Shown: piece after piece, positions 9,091 to 18,483 of the stretch
Layout of the letters: every line of letters begins with the position of its first letter
Position numbering within the stretch: the stretch's first letter is position 1
Assembly (NCBI GenBank): GCA_900542985.1
Contig: UQPQ01000011.1
Span: 1-63,961, forward strand
Origin: an uncultured Bacteroides sp.
GTDB taxonomy: Bacteria > Bacteroidota > Bacteroidia > Bacteroidales > Bacteroidaceae
Reading direction: 5' to 3'
Length of the DNA: 63,961 nucleotides
Position numbers and translations under genes: made by a program
Notes under the pieces: generated by a model
The model's database searches: none
What the model saw: the letters and a program-made list of their open reading frames with translations, nothing else
What the model was told of the DNA's origin: nothing

Positions 9091-10668
9091 ATGAAAACAA
9101 TGATATATTCTTTAGCTTTAGCTGCATTCATGTCATTAGGTAGTTGCAATGATAATGATGATCCTATATTGACACAGAAAGACTGGGATGGCACTGCAAC
9201 ATATTTTGCTTCAACAGATGAACAGTTTACTACTTATTATAAACCGTATGTTGGTTATGTAGGCGATCCGATGCCGTTTTATGATCCGATAGAACAGAAT
9301 TTTAAGATTTTGTATTTGCAGGAATTTCGTCCTAATCAGGAGGCAACATATCATCCTATTTGGGGAGTAAGTACAAAAAATGTAGACTCATACCAGTCTT
9401 TGGGGGAAGTGATTTCTACTGGTAATGCGTCGGAAGCTGATGCTGCAATAGGTACGGGTAGTACGATATACAATGATTCTGAAAAGTTATATTATACTTT
9501 TTATACAGGACATACTGCCAACCAGGAAGTTGTGATGATGGCAACTTCTTCTGACTTTAAGACATGGACGAAAAGCAAGATATTTTATTTGCAGGGAAAT
9601 GACTATGGATACAGTGTAAAGGATTTCCGCGATCCGTTTGTCTTCAAAGGTGATGATGGTATTTATCATATGATTGTTTCTACTATGCAGGGAACAAAAG
9701 GCGTTTTGGCAGAATTTGTTTCTTCTGATTTGAAGTCTTGGGAACACAAAGGTGTATTTATGTCAATGATGTGGGATCGCTTCTATGAATGTCCAGATGT
9801 CTTTAAGATGGGTGACTGGTGGTATTTGGTTTATTCAGAAAAGCATGTAGCAATCCGTAAAGTCCAATATTTTAAAGGACGTACGCTGGATGAACTGAAG
9901 GCATGTACGGCTAATGACGCTGGTAAATGGCCTGATGATCATGAAGGTCTTTTGGACTCTCGTGCTTTCTATGCAGGAAAAACTGCTTCAGATGGTATTA
10001 ATCGTTATATTTGGGGCTGGTGCCCAACTCGTGAAGGTAATAACAATACAGCTGTCGGAGCTGAGCCGAATGAACCTCAATGGGCTGGTAACTTGGTTGC
10101 TCATCGTATTATCCAGCATGAAGACGGTAGCTTATCATTGGGTAGCATACAAGGTATTGATAATAAATTTACTACTGTTTCATCGTTGAAGGTTATGGCT
10201 AAAAGTGAAAACGGAGTAAGTGAAAACGCAGGTAAGTATGTATTGACCGGAAATTCTTTCGTTTTATTCAATCGTTTGAACGTTGCTAATAAGATTTCCT
10301 TTACTGTAAAAGCTACTGATAAAACAGATAAGTTTGGTTTCTCTTTTGCCCGTGGTACTGATTCGAAGAAATATTACTCTATTGTTGTAAATCCAGAAGA
10401 TAACGGTAACAAGAAAAAACTGAACTTTGAAGAACAAGGAGAAGAAGGTATGGGATTTGTTGCAGGAATTGACGGATACCTGTTCAACACTCCTGTCGAT
10501 AATGAATATCATGTAACTGTTTATACAGACAATTCTGTTTGTGTTGTTTATATCAATGACAATGTAGCCTATACAAATCGTATTTATGGTACACAGAAGA
10601 ACTGCTGGTCTATAAATAGTTATGAGGGAACCATTGAAGTTAGCAATATTGAAGTAAGTTATTATTAA
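9091..10668 (+). CDS. Surface GH32 endo-fructanase, probably endo-levanase
   Basis: Glycoside hydrolase family 32, predicted to cut fructan chains at the cell surface. The lipobox LGSC (Cys19) is followed by acidic NDNDD, pointing to surface lipoprotein export. A five-bladed propeller carries the catalytic trio in order: Asp59 in VGDPMPF (nucleophile position), Asp181 in FRDP (transition-state stabiliser) and Glu233 in YECPD (acid/base). The first motif departs from the WMNDPNG of exo-enzymes and, as I recall, matches the characterised endo-levanase BT1760. A C-terminal beta-sandwich (about 370-525) completes the fold. Endo action on beta-2,6 levan is inferred from this and from locus order. 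Confidence 0.85.
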   Translation: MKTMIYSLALAAFMSLGSCNDNDDPILTQKDWDGTATYFASTDEQFTTYYKPYVGYVGDPMPFYDPIEQNFKILYLQEFRPNQEATYHPIWGVSTKNVDSYQSLGEVISTGNASEADAAIGTGSTIYNDSEKLYYTFYTGHTANQEVVMMATSSDFKTWTKSKIFYLQGNDYGYSVKDFRDPFVFKGDDGIYHMIVSTMQGTKGVLAEFVSSDLKSWEHKGVFMSMMWDRFYECPDVFKMGDWWYLVYSEKHVAIRKVQYFKGRTLDELKACTANDAGKWPDDHEGLLDSRAFYAGKTASDGINRYIWGWCPTREGNNNTAVGAEPNEPQWAGNLVAHRIIQHEDGSLSLGSIQGIDNKFTTVSSLKVMAKSENGVSENAGKYVLTGNSFVLFNRLNVANKISFTVKATDKTDKFGFSFARGTDSKKYYSIVVNPEDNGNKKKLNFEEQGEEGMGFVAGIDGYLFNTPVDNEYHVTVYTDNSVCVVYINDNVAYTNRIYGTQKNCWSINSYEGTIEVSNIEVSYY

Positions 10669-10678
10669 TCTAATTATT

Positions 10679-12487
10679 ATGAGTTTGAATTTTTCGTCAA
10701 AAAAAAGTTTGTTAGCTATTGCACTAGGACTCTCACTGACTGTTCAAGGTGCAGAGAACCTTGTGGTTGTCAAGCATTTGGCTAATGAACAGAATATCAT
10801 TCTTTTGGATTCGGTGAAGAAGTTTTTACTTCTTCCCGTTCAAGAGAATGCACCTGAGGGTAAGGTTAACATTATTGTTAATAATGAATTCCAGTTGGAA
10901 CAAAACATAAATATTCGTCTGGCTCGTGAAAAAGTTGACTATTATGTACCATTAGATTTGTCTGCATATCAGGGAAAATCTGTTTCTGTTGATGTTACGG
11001 GTATGCCGGCATCTTCATTGTGCTGGAAGGAAATAAAGCTTTCCGATACGTTCGATTCTTCAAATCGTGAAACTTACCGTCCTGTTTATCATCATACTCC
11101 AGTGTATGGATGGATGAACGATCCGAATGGAATGTTTTATAAAGATGGAGTGTATCATTTGTATTTCCAATATAACCCTTATGGTTCGATGTGGGCAAAT
11201 ATGACTTGGGGACATTCTACAAGTACAGATTTGGCTCATTGGACGTATGAAGGCACAGCTATTGTTCCTGATGCATGGGGAGCTATTTTCAGTGGCTCTT
11301 GTGTTGTCGATAAAGATAATACTGCTGGTTTTGGAAAAGGAACTGTTGTTGCTTTTTATACATCTGCAAAATCTACTCCGTGGGGAGATGTACAGTCACA
11401 AAGTATGGCGTATAGTTTAGATAACGGTAAGACTTTTATTAAATATGAACATAATCTGATACTGACTTCGACTGAACGTGATTTCCGTGATCCGAAGGTC
11501 TTCTGGTATGCTCCAGGAAAACATTGGGTGATGATGCTAGCTGTAGGTCAGGAAATGCAGATCTATTCATCTATTAATTTGAAAGAATGGAAGAAGGAAA
11601 GTAGTTTCGGAGCAATGCAAGGGGCACATGGTGGTGTATGGGAATGTCCTGATTTGGTAGAGTTGCCTGTAGAAGGTACTAATGAAAAGAAATGGGTTTT
11701 GATTTGTAACTTGAATCCAGGTGGTCCTTTTGGGGGAAGTGCCGCTCAATATTTTGTAGGCACTTTTAATGGCAAAAAGTTTGTGAACGAGTCTCCTACT
11801 CAGATCAAATGGTTGGATTGGGGTAAAGACAACTATGCTACCGTAACTTGGAACAATGCTCCTAACGGACGCTGTATTGCGTTAGGATGGATGAGTAATT
11901 GGCAATATCAAGCTGTATTGCCTACTTTACAATATCGAGGAGCAAATACAATAGCCCGGGATTTGACCCTGTATAAAGTAGGAAATGAATATTATTTAAA
12001 GAGTACTCCTTCTCCAGAAATAGAGAAAGCTCGAATAAAGAGTGTTTCTATGGCTCCTTTTAAAGTTTCTGATAAGTATGAAGTTGCTAATTTGTTGGAA
12101 GATAATAAGGGGGCTTATGAATTGGAATTTGTTATAAAGAATTCGGGGGCTTCTAAAATTGCATTTAGTCTGCATAATACAAAAGGGGAAAAACTGTTGA
12201 TGTATTATGATATAATGCGTAAGCAATTTGTGATGGACAGAAGCGAGAGTGGAAAGGTGGATTTTAACGTGAATTTTCCAGCAATGACTGTTGCGCCGGT
12301 AGAGAATACAACTAATATTTGTCTGCGTTTGTTTGTAGACCGTTCCAGCATAGAGGCTTTTGGAGAGAATGGTGAATTTGTGATGACAAATCGAATTTTT
12401 CCTTCTGAGCCTTACAATAAGATAACGTTTAAGACAGAAAGAGGAAATTATTCTGTGAAATCATTGAAAGTATATAAATTAAAATAA
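10679..12487 (+). CDS. Periplasmic GH32 exo-fructanase
   Basis: Releases fructose from the ends of fructo-oligosaccharides. The 602-residue protein has a type I signal peptide (about residues 1-24, no lipobox), so it is likely periplasmic. An N-terminal beta-sandwich (about 25-120, DUF4980-like) precedes a classic GH32 domain: WMNDPNG at 145-151 with nucleophile Asp148, FRDP at 269-272 with Asp271, and WECPD at 321-325 with acid/base Glu322. The C-terminal sandwich includes the usual DRSSIEAFGENGE motif. It starts 10 bp after the endo-enzyme and ends directly at the importer start, indicating one transcript. Confidence 0.92.
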   Translation: MSLNFSSKKSLLAIALGLSLTVQGAENLVVVKHLANEQNIILLDSVKKFLLLPVQENAPEGKVNIIVNNEFQLEQNINIRLAREKVDYYVPLDLSAYQGKSVSVDVTGMPASSLCWKEIKLSDTFDSSNRETYRPVYHHTPVYGWMNDPNGMFYKDGVYHLYFQYNPYGSMWANMTWGHSTSTDLAHWTYEGTAIVPDAWGAIFSGSCVVDKDNTAGFGKGTVVAFYTSAKSTPWGDVQSQSMAYSLDNGKTFIKYEHNLILTSTERDFRDPKVFWYAPGKHWVMMLAVGQEMQIYSSINLKEWKKESSFGAMQGAHGGVWECPDLVELPVEGTNEKKWVLICNLNPGGPFGGSAAQYFVGTFNGKKFVNESPTQIKWLDWGKDNYATVTWNNAPNGRCIALGWMSNWQYQAVLPTLQYRGANTIARDLTLYKVGNEYYLKSTPSPEIEKARIKSVSMAPFKVSDKYEVANLLEDNKGAYELEFVIKNSGASKIAFSLHNTKGEKLLMYYDIMRKQFVMDRSESGKVDFNVNFPAMTVAPVENTTNICLRLFVDRSSIEAFGENGEFVMTNRIFPSEPYNKITFKTERGNYSVKSLKVYKLK

Positions 12488-13657
12488 ATGTTATTAAGTA
12501 TGACTACTCAAGTGAGATATGCAAAATTGATTCCTTTGATGCTCTGCTTCTTTGCAATGGGCTTTGTAGATTTGGTAGGTATAGCATCAAATTATGTAAA
12601 AGCGGATTTGAATCTGAGTGATTCGGAAGCAAATATTTTTCCGTCATTAGTGTTTTTCTGGTTCCTTATTTTTTCAGTTCCTACTGGATTGCTGATGAAT
12701 AAAATAGGGCGTAAGAAAACAGTTCTACTTAGTTTGGTTGTAACTTTTGTATCCTTGCTTATCCCGGTATTTGGTGATAGTTATGGTATTATGCTTTGTT
12801 CTTTTTCTTTACTGGGAATAGGAAATGCATTGATGCAAACTTCTTTGAATCCGCTGTTGAGTAATATCATATCAGGAGATAAATTGGCAAGTTCTTTGAC
12901 TTTTGGCCAGTTTGTAAAGGCTATTGCGTCTTTCTTGGCACCTTATATTGCGATGTGGGGGGCTACTCAGGCTATGCCTACATTTGGATTGGGATGGAGA
13001 GTTCTGTTCCCTGTTTATATGGTTATAGCTGTAATTGCTATACTGTGGCTGGGGGCAACTCCGATTGAAGAAGAGAAAGCTGATCAAGCATCTGGGTTTG
13101 GAGATTGCTTGAAATTATTGGGCCGTCCGTTTATTTTGCTTTGCTTTTTGGGCATTATGTGTCATGTAGGAATTGACGTCGGCACTAATACAACTGCTCC
13201 AAAAATTTTGATGGAACGTCTGGAAATGTCACTTGGTGAAGCTGGATTCGCTACCAGTCTATATTTTATATTCCGTACACTGGGATGTTTTTCAGGAGCT
13301 ATTGTCTTGCAGAAAGTATCTGCTCGTTCTTTCTTTATTCTTAGCGTATGCTGTATGTTGATAGCTATGATTGGGTTGTTTATATCTCATGAACTATATG
13401 TGATTTATGCGGCAATTGCATTGATTGGTTTTGGTAACTCAAATATCTTTTCAATTGTTTTTTCACAAGCTTTATTGGCTGTTCCTGAAAAAAGAAATGA
13501 AATTTCAGGTTTGATGATTATGGGATTGTTTGGTGGTACTGTTTTCCCTTTGTTTATGGGATTTGCCAGTGATGCCATAGGACAGAATGGAGCAGTAGCT
13601 GTGATGATGGTCGGAGTGATTTATTTACTCCTTTATACATGGAAAATTAAAAAGTAA
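12488..13657 (+). CDS. MFS monosaccharide importer, probably fructose
   Basis: 389-residue inner-membrane protein with about 12 hydrophobic segments and the loop-2/3 motif GLLMNKIGRKK typical of the major facilitator superfamily. It resembles the FucP/sugar:H+ branch. The start codon follows the GH32 stop codon with no gap; an alternative ATG four codons later (MTTQVRY) would give a shorter cytoplasmic tail. Its place between the periplasmic fructanase and a fructokinase makes it the likely importer of released fructose, as in the B. thetaiotaomicron levan locus. Confidence 0.85.
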   Translation: MLLSMTTQVRYAKLIPLMLCFFAMGFVDLVGIASNYVKADLNLSDSEANIFPSLVFFWFLIFSVPTGLLMNKIGRKKTVLLSLVVTFVSLLIPVFGDSYGIMLCSFSLLGIGNALMQTSLNPLLSNIISGDKLASSLTFGQFVKAIASFLAPYIAMWGATQAMPTFGLGWRVLFPVYMVIAVIAILWLGATPIEEEKADQASGFGDCLKLLGRPFILLCFLGIMCHVGIDVGTNTTAPKILMERLEMSLGEAGFATSLYFIFRTLGCFSGAIVLQKVSARSFFILSVCCMLIAMIGLFISHELYVIYAAIALIGFGNSNIFSIVFSQALLAVPEKRNEISGLMIMGLFGGTVFPLFMGFASDAIGQNGAVAVMMVGVIYLLLYTWKIKK

Positions 13658-13686
13658 TGTCTAACTTTGATAAAAGAAACTAGAAT

Positions 13687-14577
13687 ATGGAAAATACAAT
13701 CGTCGTAGGAATGGGAGAAGCATTGTGGGATGTGCTTCCAGAAGGGAAAAAAATAGGTGGAGCTCCCGCTAATTTTGCGTATCATGTGTCTCAATTCGGA
13801 TTGGAGAGCCGGGTAGTAAGTGCAGTGGGAGATGATAAATTGGGCATGGAGATTTTGGAGAATTTCCGTGAAAAGAAACTTAGCGCAATGGTAGAAGTTG
13901 TACCATATCCTACTGGCACTGTACAGGTAGAGTTGGATGCGGAAGGAGTTCCTTGTTATGATATAAAAGAAGGAGTGGCTTGGGACAATATTCCTTATAC
14001 TCCTGCTTTAGAAGGTTTGGCTCAATGTACAAAAGCTGTTTGTTTCGGCTCTTTGGCACAGCGTAGTGTTGTATCACGTGAAACCATTAATCGTTTTCTT
14101 GATGCAATGCCTTCAGAAGATACTTGGAAGATTTTTGATATCAATCTTCGTCAGGGATTTTATACCAAGGAGATTCTCTGCAATTCATTTGAGAAATGTA
14201 ATGTATTGAAGATAAATGATGAAGAACTGGTTACTGTAAGCCGGATGTTTGGTTATCCAGGAATTGATCTTCAGGACAAATGCTGGATATTGTTGGCCAA
14301 ATATAATCTTAAGATGCTGATCCTTACTTGTGGAGTAAACGGAAGTTATGTCTTTACTCCAGGGCATGTATCTTTTGTAGAAACTCCGAAAGTAGAAGTT
14401 GCTGATACAGTTGGAGCTGGTGATTCGTTTACTGCAGCATTTGTATCTTCTGTTTTACAAGGTTTGTCGGTAACAGAAGCTCATAAATTGGCTGTAGAAA
14501 CGTCTGCTTATGTATGTACCCAAAACGGTGCTATGCCCGTGTTGCCACAGGAGTTGAGAAATTGTGTGGTAAAATGA
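13687..14577 (+). CDS. PfkB-family fructokinase
   Basis: Phosphorylates imported fructose with ATP, feeding glycolysis. The 296-residue protein shows the PfkB fold: substrate-lid region GGAPANFAYHVSQFG (24-38) and the C-terminal signature TVGAGDSFTAAF (241-252), where Asp246 is the catalytic base in the anion hole GAGD. It sits 29 bp after the importer gene and 23 bp before the regulator gene. Fructose rather than another ketose is inferred from the locus. Confidence 0.9.
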   Translation: MENTIVVGMGEALWDVLPEGKKIGGAPANFAYHVSQFGLESRVVSAVGDDKLGMEILENFREKKLSAMVEVVPYPTGTVQVELDAEGVPCYDIKEGVAWDNIPYTPALEGLAQCTKAVCFGSLAQRSVVSRETINRFLDAMPSEDTWKIFDINLRQGFYTKEILCNSFEKCNVLKINDEELVTVSRMFGYPGIDLQDKCWILLAKYNLKMLILTCGVNGSYVFTPGHVSFVETPKVEVADTVGAGDSFTAAFVSSVLQGLSVTEAHKLAVETSAYVCTQNGAMPVLPQELRNCVVK

Positions 14578-14600
14578 AGGTAGAAACAGTATTATCATGA

Positions 14601-17351
14601 ATGAAAAATGGTATGAAATATTCTTTGTTAGCTTTTATTTTCGGATGTATATGGATGTGCTGGGGATGTACTCCGCAAAAAGCACATTATATAATAGGTG
14701 TTTCTCAGTGTAGCGATGATGAATGGCGTGAACAGATGAACAAGGAAATAAAGCGTGAAGCTTTGTTTTATCCGGGAGTGAAAGTGGATATTTGTACCGC
14801 AAAGGATGATAATGCTAAACAAATTGCAGATGTAGAAGACTTTATAGATAAAGGTGTTGATTTATTGATTGTCTCTCCCAACGAAGCTGAGGCCATAACT
14901 CCGGTTATTGAAAAGGCATATGATAAAGGTATTCCTGTTGTTTTGGTCGATCGTAGAATTTATTCCGATAAATATACGGCATACGTGGGAGCAGACAATT
15001 ATGAAATAGGTTTTCAAGTAGGTAATTATATAGCTGAGAGACTTCATGGAAAAGGACAATTGGTAGAAATAGCCGGATTACATGGGTCTACATCAGCTTT
15101 GGAGCGCCATCGAGGGATAATGGCGGCTTTAAAAAAAACTCCAGATATTAAAATTGTAGCCTCTGCCGATGCTGCTTGGCTCCGAGTGTCGGCAAAAGAG
15201 GCTTTTGATTCTATTCTTAATTGCCATTCACATATTGATATGGTTGTTTCTCATAACGACAGGATGGCAGAAGGTGCTTATGAAGCAGCTTTGGAAAAAG
15301 GCCGACAAAAGGAAATGCTTTTTGTCGGCATTGATGCGTTAGCAGGAGAAGGACATGGTGTGGAGCAAGTGATTAATGGGCAATTGGATGCAACCTTTAT
15401 TTATCCGACTGGAGGGGATAAAGTATTCGAGGTTGCTATGAATATTTTGCAGAAGAAAAAATATAATCGTGAGACAATTCTTTCTACTGCTCTTGTCAAT
15501 CGGGCAAATGCTCGTATTATGCAAATGCAGACTGCACACATCAGCCAGCTGGATTCGAAAATAGAGGTACTTGATAAACGGCTTGATGCATACTTGATGC
15601 GTTATTCTTCACAACAGATGTTGTTGTATGCTTGTATTATTATTTTGATATTGGTTGGCTTGTTGCTTTTCTTTGTGGTACGTGCTTTTTGGACGAAGAA
15701 TAGAATGAATGAAGAACTTTCCGACCAGAAACGACGCTTGGAAGAACAGCGTGATCAGTTGGTGGATTTGTCTGAGCAATTAGAACAAGCTACTCATGCT
15801 AAATTGGCTTTTTTTACCAATGTCTCACACGATTTCCGAACTCCATTAACGTTGATTGCAGATCCTGTTAATCAATTGGTAGAAACGGGTAACTTGGGTG
15901 AACATGAGCGCTTTCTTTTACGTATTGTACAGAAAAATGTAACTGTATTACTTCGTCTGATTAATCAGATTCTGGATTTTCGTAAGTTTGAAAATGGAAA
16001 GTTGGACTTGACTCTTTCTAAATTTAATATAGCTGAAACCATAAAAGAATGGACAGAGGCTTTTCGTACCTTGTCTTATCGTAAGCATATACATTTTATC
16101 GTGTCAGTTGAGACTGAAAAAGAAGATTGTGTGATGATTGCTGATGCTGAAAAAATGGAACGTATTACTTATAATCTTCTATCGAATGCATTTAAGTTTA
16201 CTCCAGAAAATGGAAAGATAGAAGTTTCGATTGCAGTTTACAAACGGGACAATAATAGATGGCTGTGTTATAGGGTCTCAGATACAGGCATTGGTATGCC
16301 AGCTGAACATGTACAGCATATTTTTAAAAGTTTTTATCAGGTAGATGTACATCATGCGGGGTCGGGTATTGGACTTGCTTTGGTAAAAGCTTTTGTAGAA
16401 ATGCATGGAGGCAGTATTACTGTAGACAGCGCAGAAGGTAAGGGTACTATTTTTACCATCGACATGCCAATGGAACAGCAAGGCGTTTTAAATGATAACG
16501 TGGAAAGAAATATAGTCCTAGAAAATCTTCAGGAAGGAGCTGTGCTTTCTGCTGATCAGGAAACGCTTCAAACAGTATCAGAGCCGGTAGAATGCTGTGA
16601 TAAAGAAACAGTACTGGTAATTGATGATAATCAAGATGTTAGAGATTATGTGAAGATTCTTCTGCAAGAAACGTATACTGTCATAGAAGCATCCAATGGG
16701 CAGGAAGGATTACTTTTGGCTATGAAATATGTTCCTGATGCAATTATTTGTGATGTAATGATGCCTGTAATGGATGGAATGGAGTGCTGTCGTAAGTTAA
16801 AGTCTGAGTTGCAGACATCACATATTCCTGTCATGATGCTGACTGCTTATACAATGGATGAACAGAAAGTGAAAGGATATGAGTGTGGTGCGGACTCTTA
16901 TATTTTAAAACCTTTTAGTGCACGTTTACTCCAGGTTCGTTTGCGGAATTTAATTGATAACAGACGTCGTTTGCAGAGTTTCTTTTCCGATAAGATGACT
17001 CTTCGGAAAGAACCTATAGCAGAATTGGATAAAGGATTTGTAGAGCGCCTTCGTACGTTGATTGATGAGCATTTAAGTGACCCTGATTTGAGTGTGGAGG
17101 ATTTAGGAGATAAGATTGGCATGAGCCGTGTTCAATTGTATAGAAAGGCAAAAGCACTGACGGGGTATGCTCCTAATGAATTGTTGCGTATTGCCCGTCT
17201 TAAGAAAGCAGCTGCATTGTTGGCTTCTACCGATAAAACTGTGGCTGAAGTTACTTATGAAGTGGGATTTAGTTCTCCTTCCTATTTTACAAAGTGCTAC
17301 AAAGATTATTTTGGTGAAAGTCCTACCGATTTTTTAAAACGTAAGAAATAA
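14601..17351 (+). CDS. Hybrid two-component system regulator of the fructan locus
   Basis: One-protein sensor, kinase and transcription factor (916 aa). Order: N-terminal hydrophobic segment (residues 6-23, ending in WGC, possibly lipidated); periplasmic LacI/ribose-binding-protein-like domain (about 30-310); membrane helix about 340-361; coiled coil 370-397; histidine kinase with H-box SHDFRTPL (His410), N-box around Asn525/Asn529 and G-boxes DTGIG (561-565) and GSGIGLAL (587-594); receiver domain with Asp718 (ICDVMMP); AraC-type DNA-binding domain 815-915. All key residues are intact. This architecture matches BT1754 of B. thetaiotaomicron, whose sensor domain binds fructose. It likely activates the upstream genes when fructose accumulates in the periplasm. 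Confidence 0.93.
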   Translation: MKNGMKYSLLAFIFGCIWMCWGCTPQKAHYIIGVSQCSDDEWREQMNKEIKREALFYPGVKVDICTAKDDNAKQIADVEDFIDKGVDLLIVSPNEAEAITPVIEKAYDKGIPVVLVDRRIYSDKYTAYVGADNYEIGFQVGNYIAERLHGKGQLVEIAGLHGSTSALERHRGIMAALKKTPDIKIVASADAAWLRVSAKEAFDSILNCHSHIDMVVSHNDRMAEGAYEAALEKGRQKEMLFVGIDALAGEGHGVEQVINGQLDATFIYPTGGDKVFEVAMNILQKKKYNRETILSTALVNRANARIMQMQTAHISQLDSKIEVLDKRLDAYLMRYSSQQMLLYACIIILILVGLLLFFVVRAFWTKNRMNEELSDQKRRLEEQRDQLVDLSEQLEQATHAKLAFFTNVSHDFRTPLTLIADPVNQLVETGNLGEHERFLLRIVQKNVTVLLRLINQILDFRKFENGKLDLTLSKFNIAETIKEWTEAFRTLSYRKHIHFIVSVETEKEDCVMIADAEKMERITYNLLSNAFKFTPENGKIEVSIAVYKRDNNRWLCYRVSDTGIGMPAEHVQHIFKSFYQVDVHHAGSGIGLALVKAFVEMHGGSITVDSAEGKGTIFTIDMPMEQQGVLNDNVERNIVLENLQEGAVLSADQETLQTVSEPVECCDKETVLVIDDNQDVRDYVKILLQETYTVIEASNGQEGLLLAMKYVPDAIICDVMMPVMDGMECCRKLKSELQTSHIPVMMLTAYTMDEQKVKGYECGADSYILKPFSARLLQVRLRNLIDNRRRLQSFFSDKMTLRKEPIAELDKGFVERLRTLIDEHLSDPDLSVEDLGDKIGMSRVQLYRKAKALTGYAPNELLRIARLKKAAALLASTDKTVAEVTYEVGFSSPSYFTKCYKDYFGESPTDFLKRKK

Positions 17352-17370
17352 GATATTTTGGGGAGACTAT

Positions 17371-17406
17371 AAAGCCTTTTCTGCTGAAAGGTAGAAAAGG
17401 CTTTTT
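17371..17406 (+). terminator. Terminator closing the fructan locus
   Basis: AAGCCTTTTCT pairs with AGAAAAGGCTT around a 10-nt loop and ends in a T run. It lies 20 nt after the hybrid regulator. Confidence 0.9.
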
Positions 17407-17454
17407 GTAAATAATTTGCAGGTTGGTATAGTCAAAGCAAGAACTGCAGGTAAA

Positions 17455-17486
17455 TTTGGTGGGAAAATGTAGAATATGTATCTTTG
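17455..17486 (+). promoter_or_regulatory. Bacteroidota promoter for the DUF3256 gene
   Basis: TTTG at 17455-17458, 20-nt spacer, TATCTTTG at 17479-17486. Both boxes match the sigma-ABfr consensus. The expected start of transcription is near 17493, leaving a leader of about 20 nt. Confidence 0.8.
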
Positions 17487-17511
17487 ACTCGATTAAAAAA
17501 TAAATATTCTC

Positions 17512-18180
17512 ATGAAAAAAATACTTTTAATTCTTGGTATGTGTTTTTGTGTATTGACAACACAGGCACAAGATATCAAGTCCTTGTTTATTACTATGCC
17601 CGATTCACTTTCTCTTTTACTGACGAAAGTTAATAGGGAAGATTTTGGCGATTTCCTTGCCAGTAATATGAAGGCTGAGGTAAAGAATCGCTTTGGTAAA
17701 CCCTCTGAAATGACAAAACTTACAGCAGATTATTTGAAAATAAAGATGACTTCGGCCAGTGAAGTTGAAATGAAGCTGCTTCCTCTAAACGATTCGACAA
17801 AGATTCTTTGTGTGGTTCATACTTATATGGCCCCTACATCAGACAGCCATATTTCTTTTTATGATATGTCTTGGAGAAAATTATCGGATGAGGCCTTTCT
17901 TACTCTTCCGGAAGAAGATTCTTTTTATAGAAATGATCTTTCTGAAATTCAAACTGATTCAGTACGCAACTTGCGCATGCGTACAGATATGTATATGTTA
18001 AAGGCTGAATTGTCGGAGGATACGAATTCATTACGTTTTGTATATACTACTCCTGATTACCTTGATAAAGAAACAGCAAAAGAACTGGCTCCTTATTTGA
18101 GGAAAATGCCACTATTGTATGAGTGGAAAGAAGGAAAATTTGTTCTTTCGGAAAAAGATTCATCTATTTCAGAGAAATGA
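17512..18180 (+). CDS. DUF3256 family exported protein
   Basis: 222 residues with a type I signal peptide (MKKILLILGMCFCVLTTQAQ). The mature part begins DIKSLFITMPDSLSLLLTKVNREDF, which I recognise as DUF3256, a family of periplasmic proteins found almost only in Bacteroidales. Function unknown. It has its own promoter and is followed by about 150 nt with a weak AT-rich hairpin (about 18233-18255). Confidence 0.8.
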   Translation: MKKILLILGMCFCVLTTQAQDIKSLFITMPDSLSLLLTKVNREDFGDFLASNMKAEVKNRFGKPSEMTKLTADYLKIKMTSASEVEMKLLPLNDSTKILCVVHTYMAPTSDSHISFYDMSWRKLSDEAFLTLPEEDSFYRNDLSEIQTDSVRNLRMRTDMYMLKAELSEDTNSLRFVYTTPDYLDKETAKELAPYLRKMPLLYEWKEGKFVLSEKDSSISEK

Positions 18181-18333
18181 AATTAGAGAAAAGCGATGTA
18201 TATCAGCAGGGATACATACATTGTTTAAAACGTTCTTATGTTTAAAAACATAGAATTGACATATCTTCATTATTATGGTCTGAAAATAGATAAAAAATAG
18301 TTAATTCGTCGTGGCGGTCTGATGGAAAAAAAC

Positions 18334-18341
18334 TATCTTTG
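18334..18341 (+). promoter_or_regulatory. Candidate -7 box for the M23 peptidase gene
   Basis: TATCTTTG fits TAnnTTTG. No TTTG lies at the expected upstream distance. Transcription from here would give an unusually long leader of roughly 135 nt before the ATG at 18484. Confidence 0.5.
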
Positions 18342-18483
18342 AGACAGTTTTTGCGAAACATAACAAGTTTTCGTGATAGTTACATGGAATTTTTATAATG
18401 TGGGCTTGTATCGATACGTTTCAGTTTCTAAAGGCCAATGCTTCACTGAGTATAGATACAGGTCGGAAAATAACATAAGAGGA

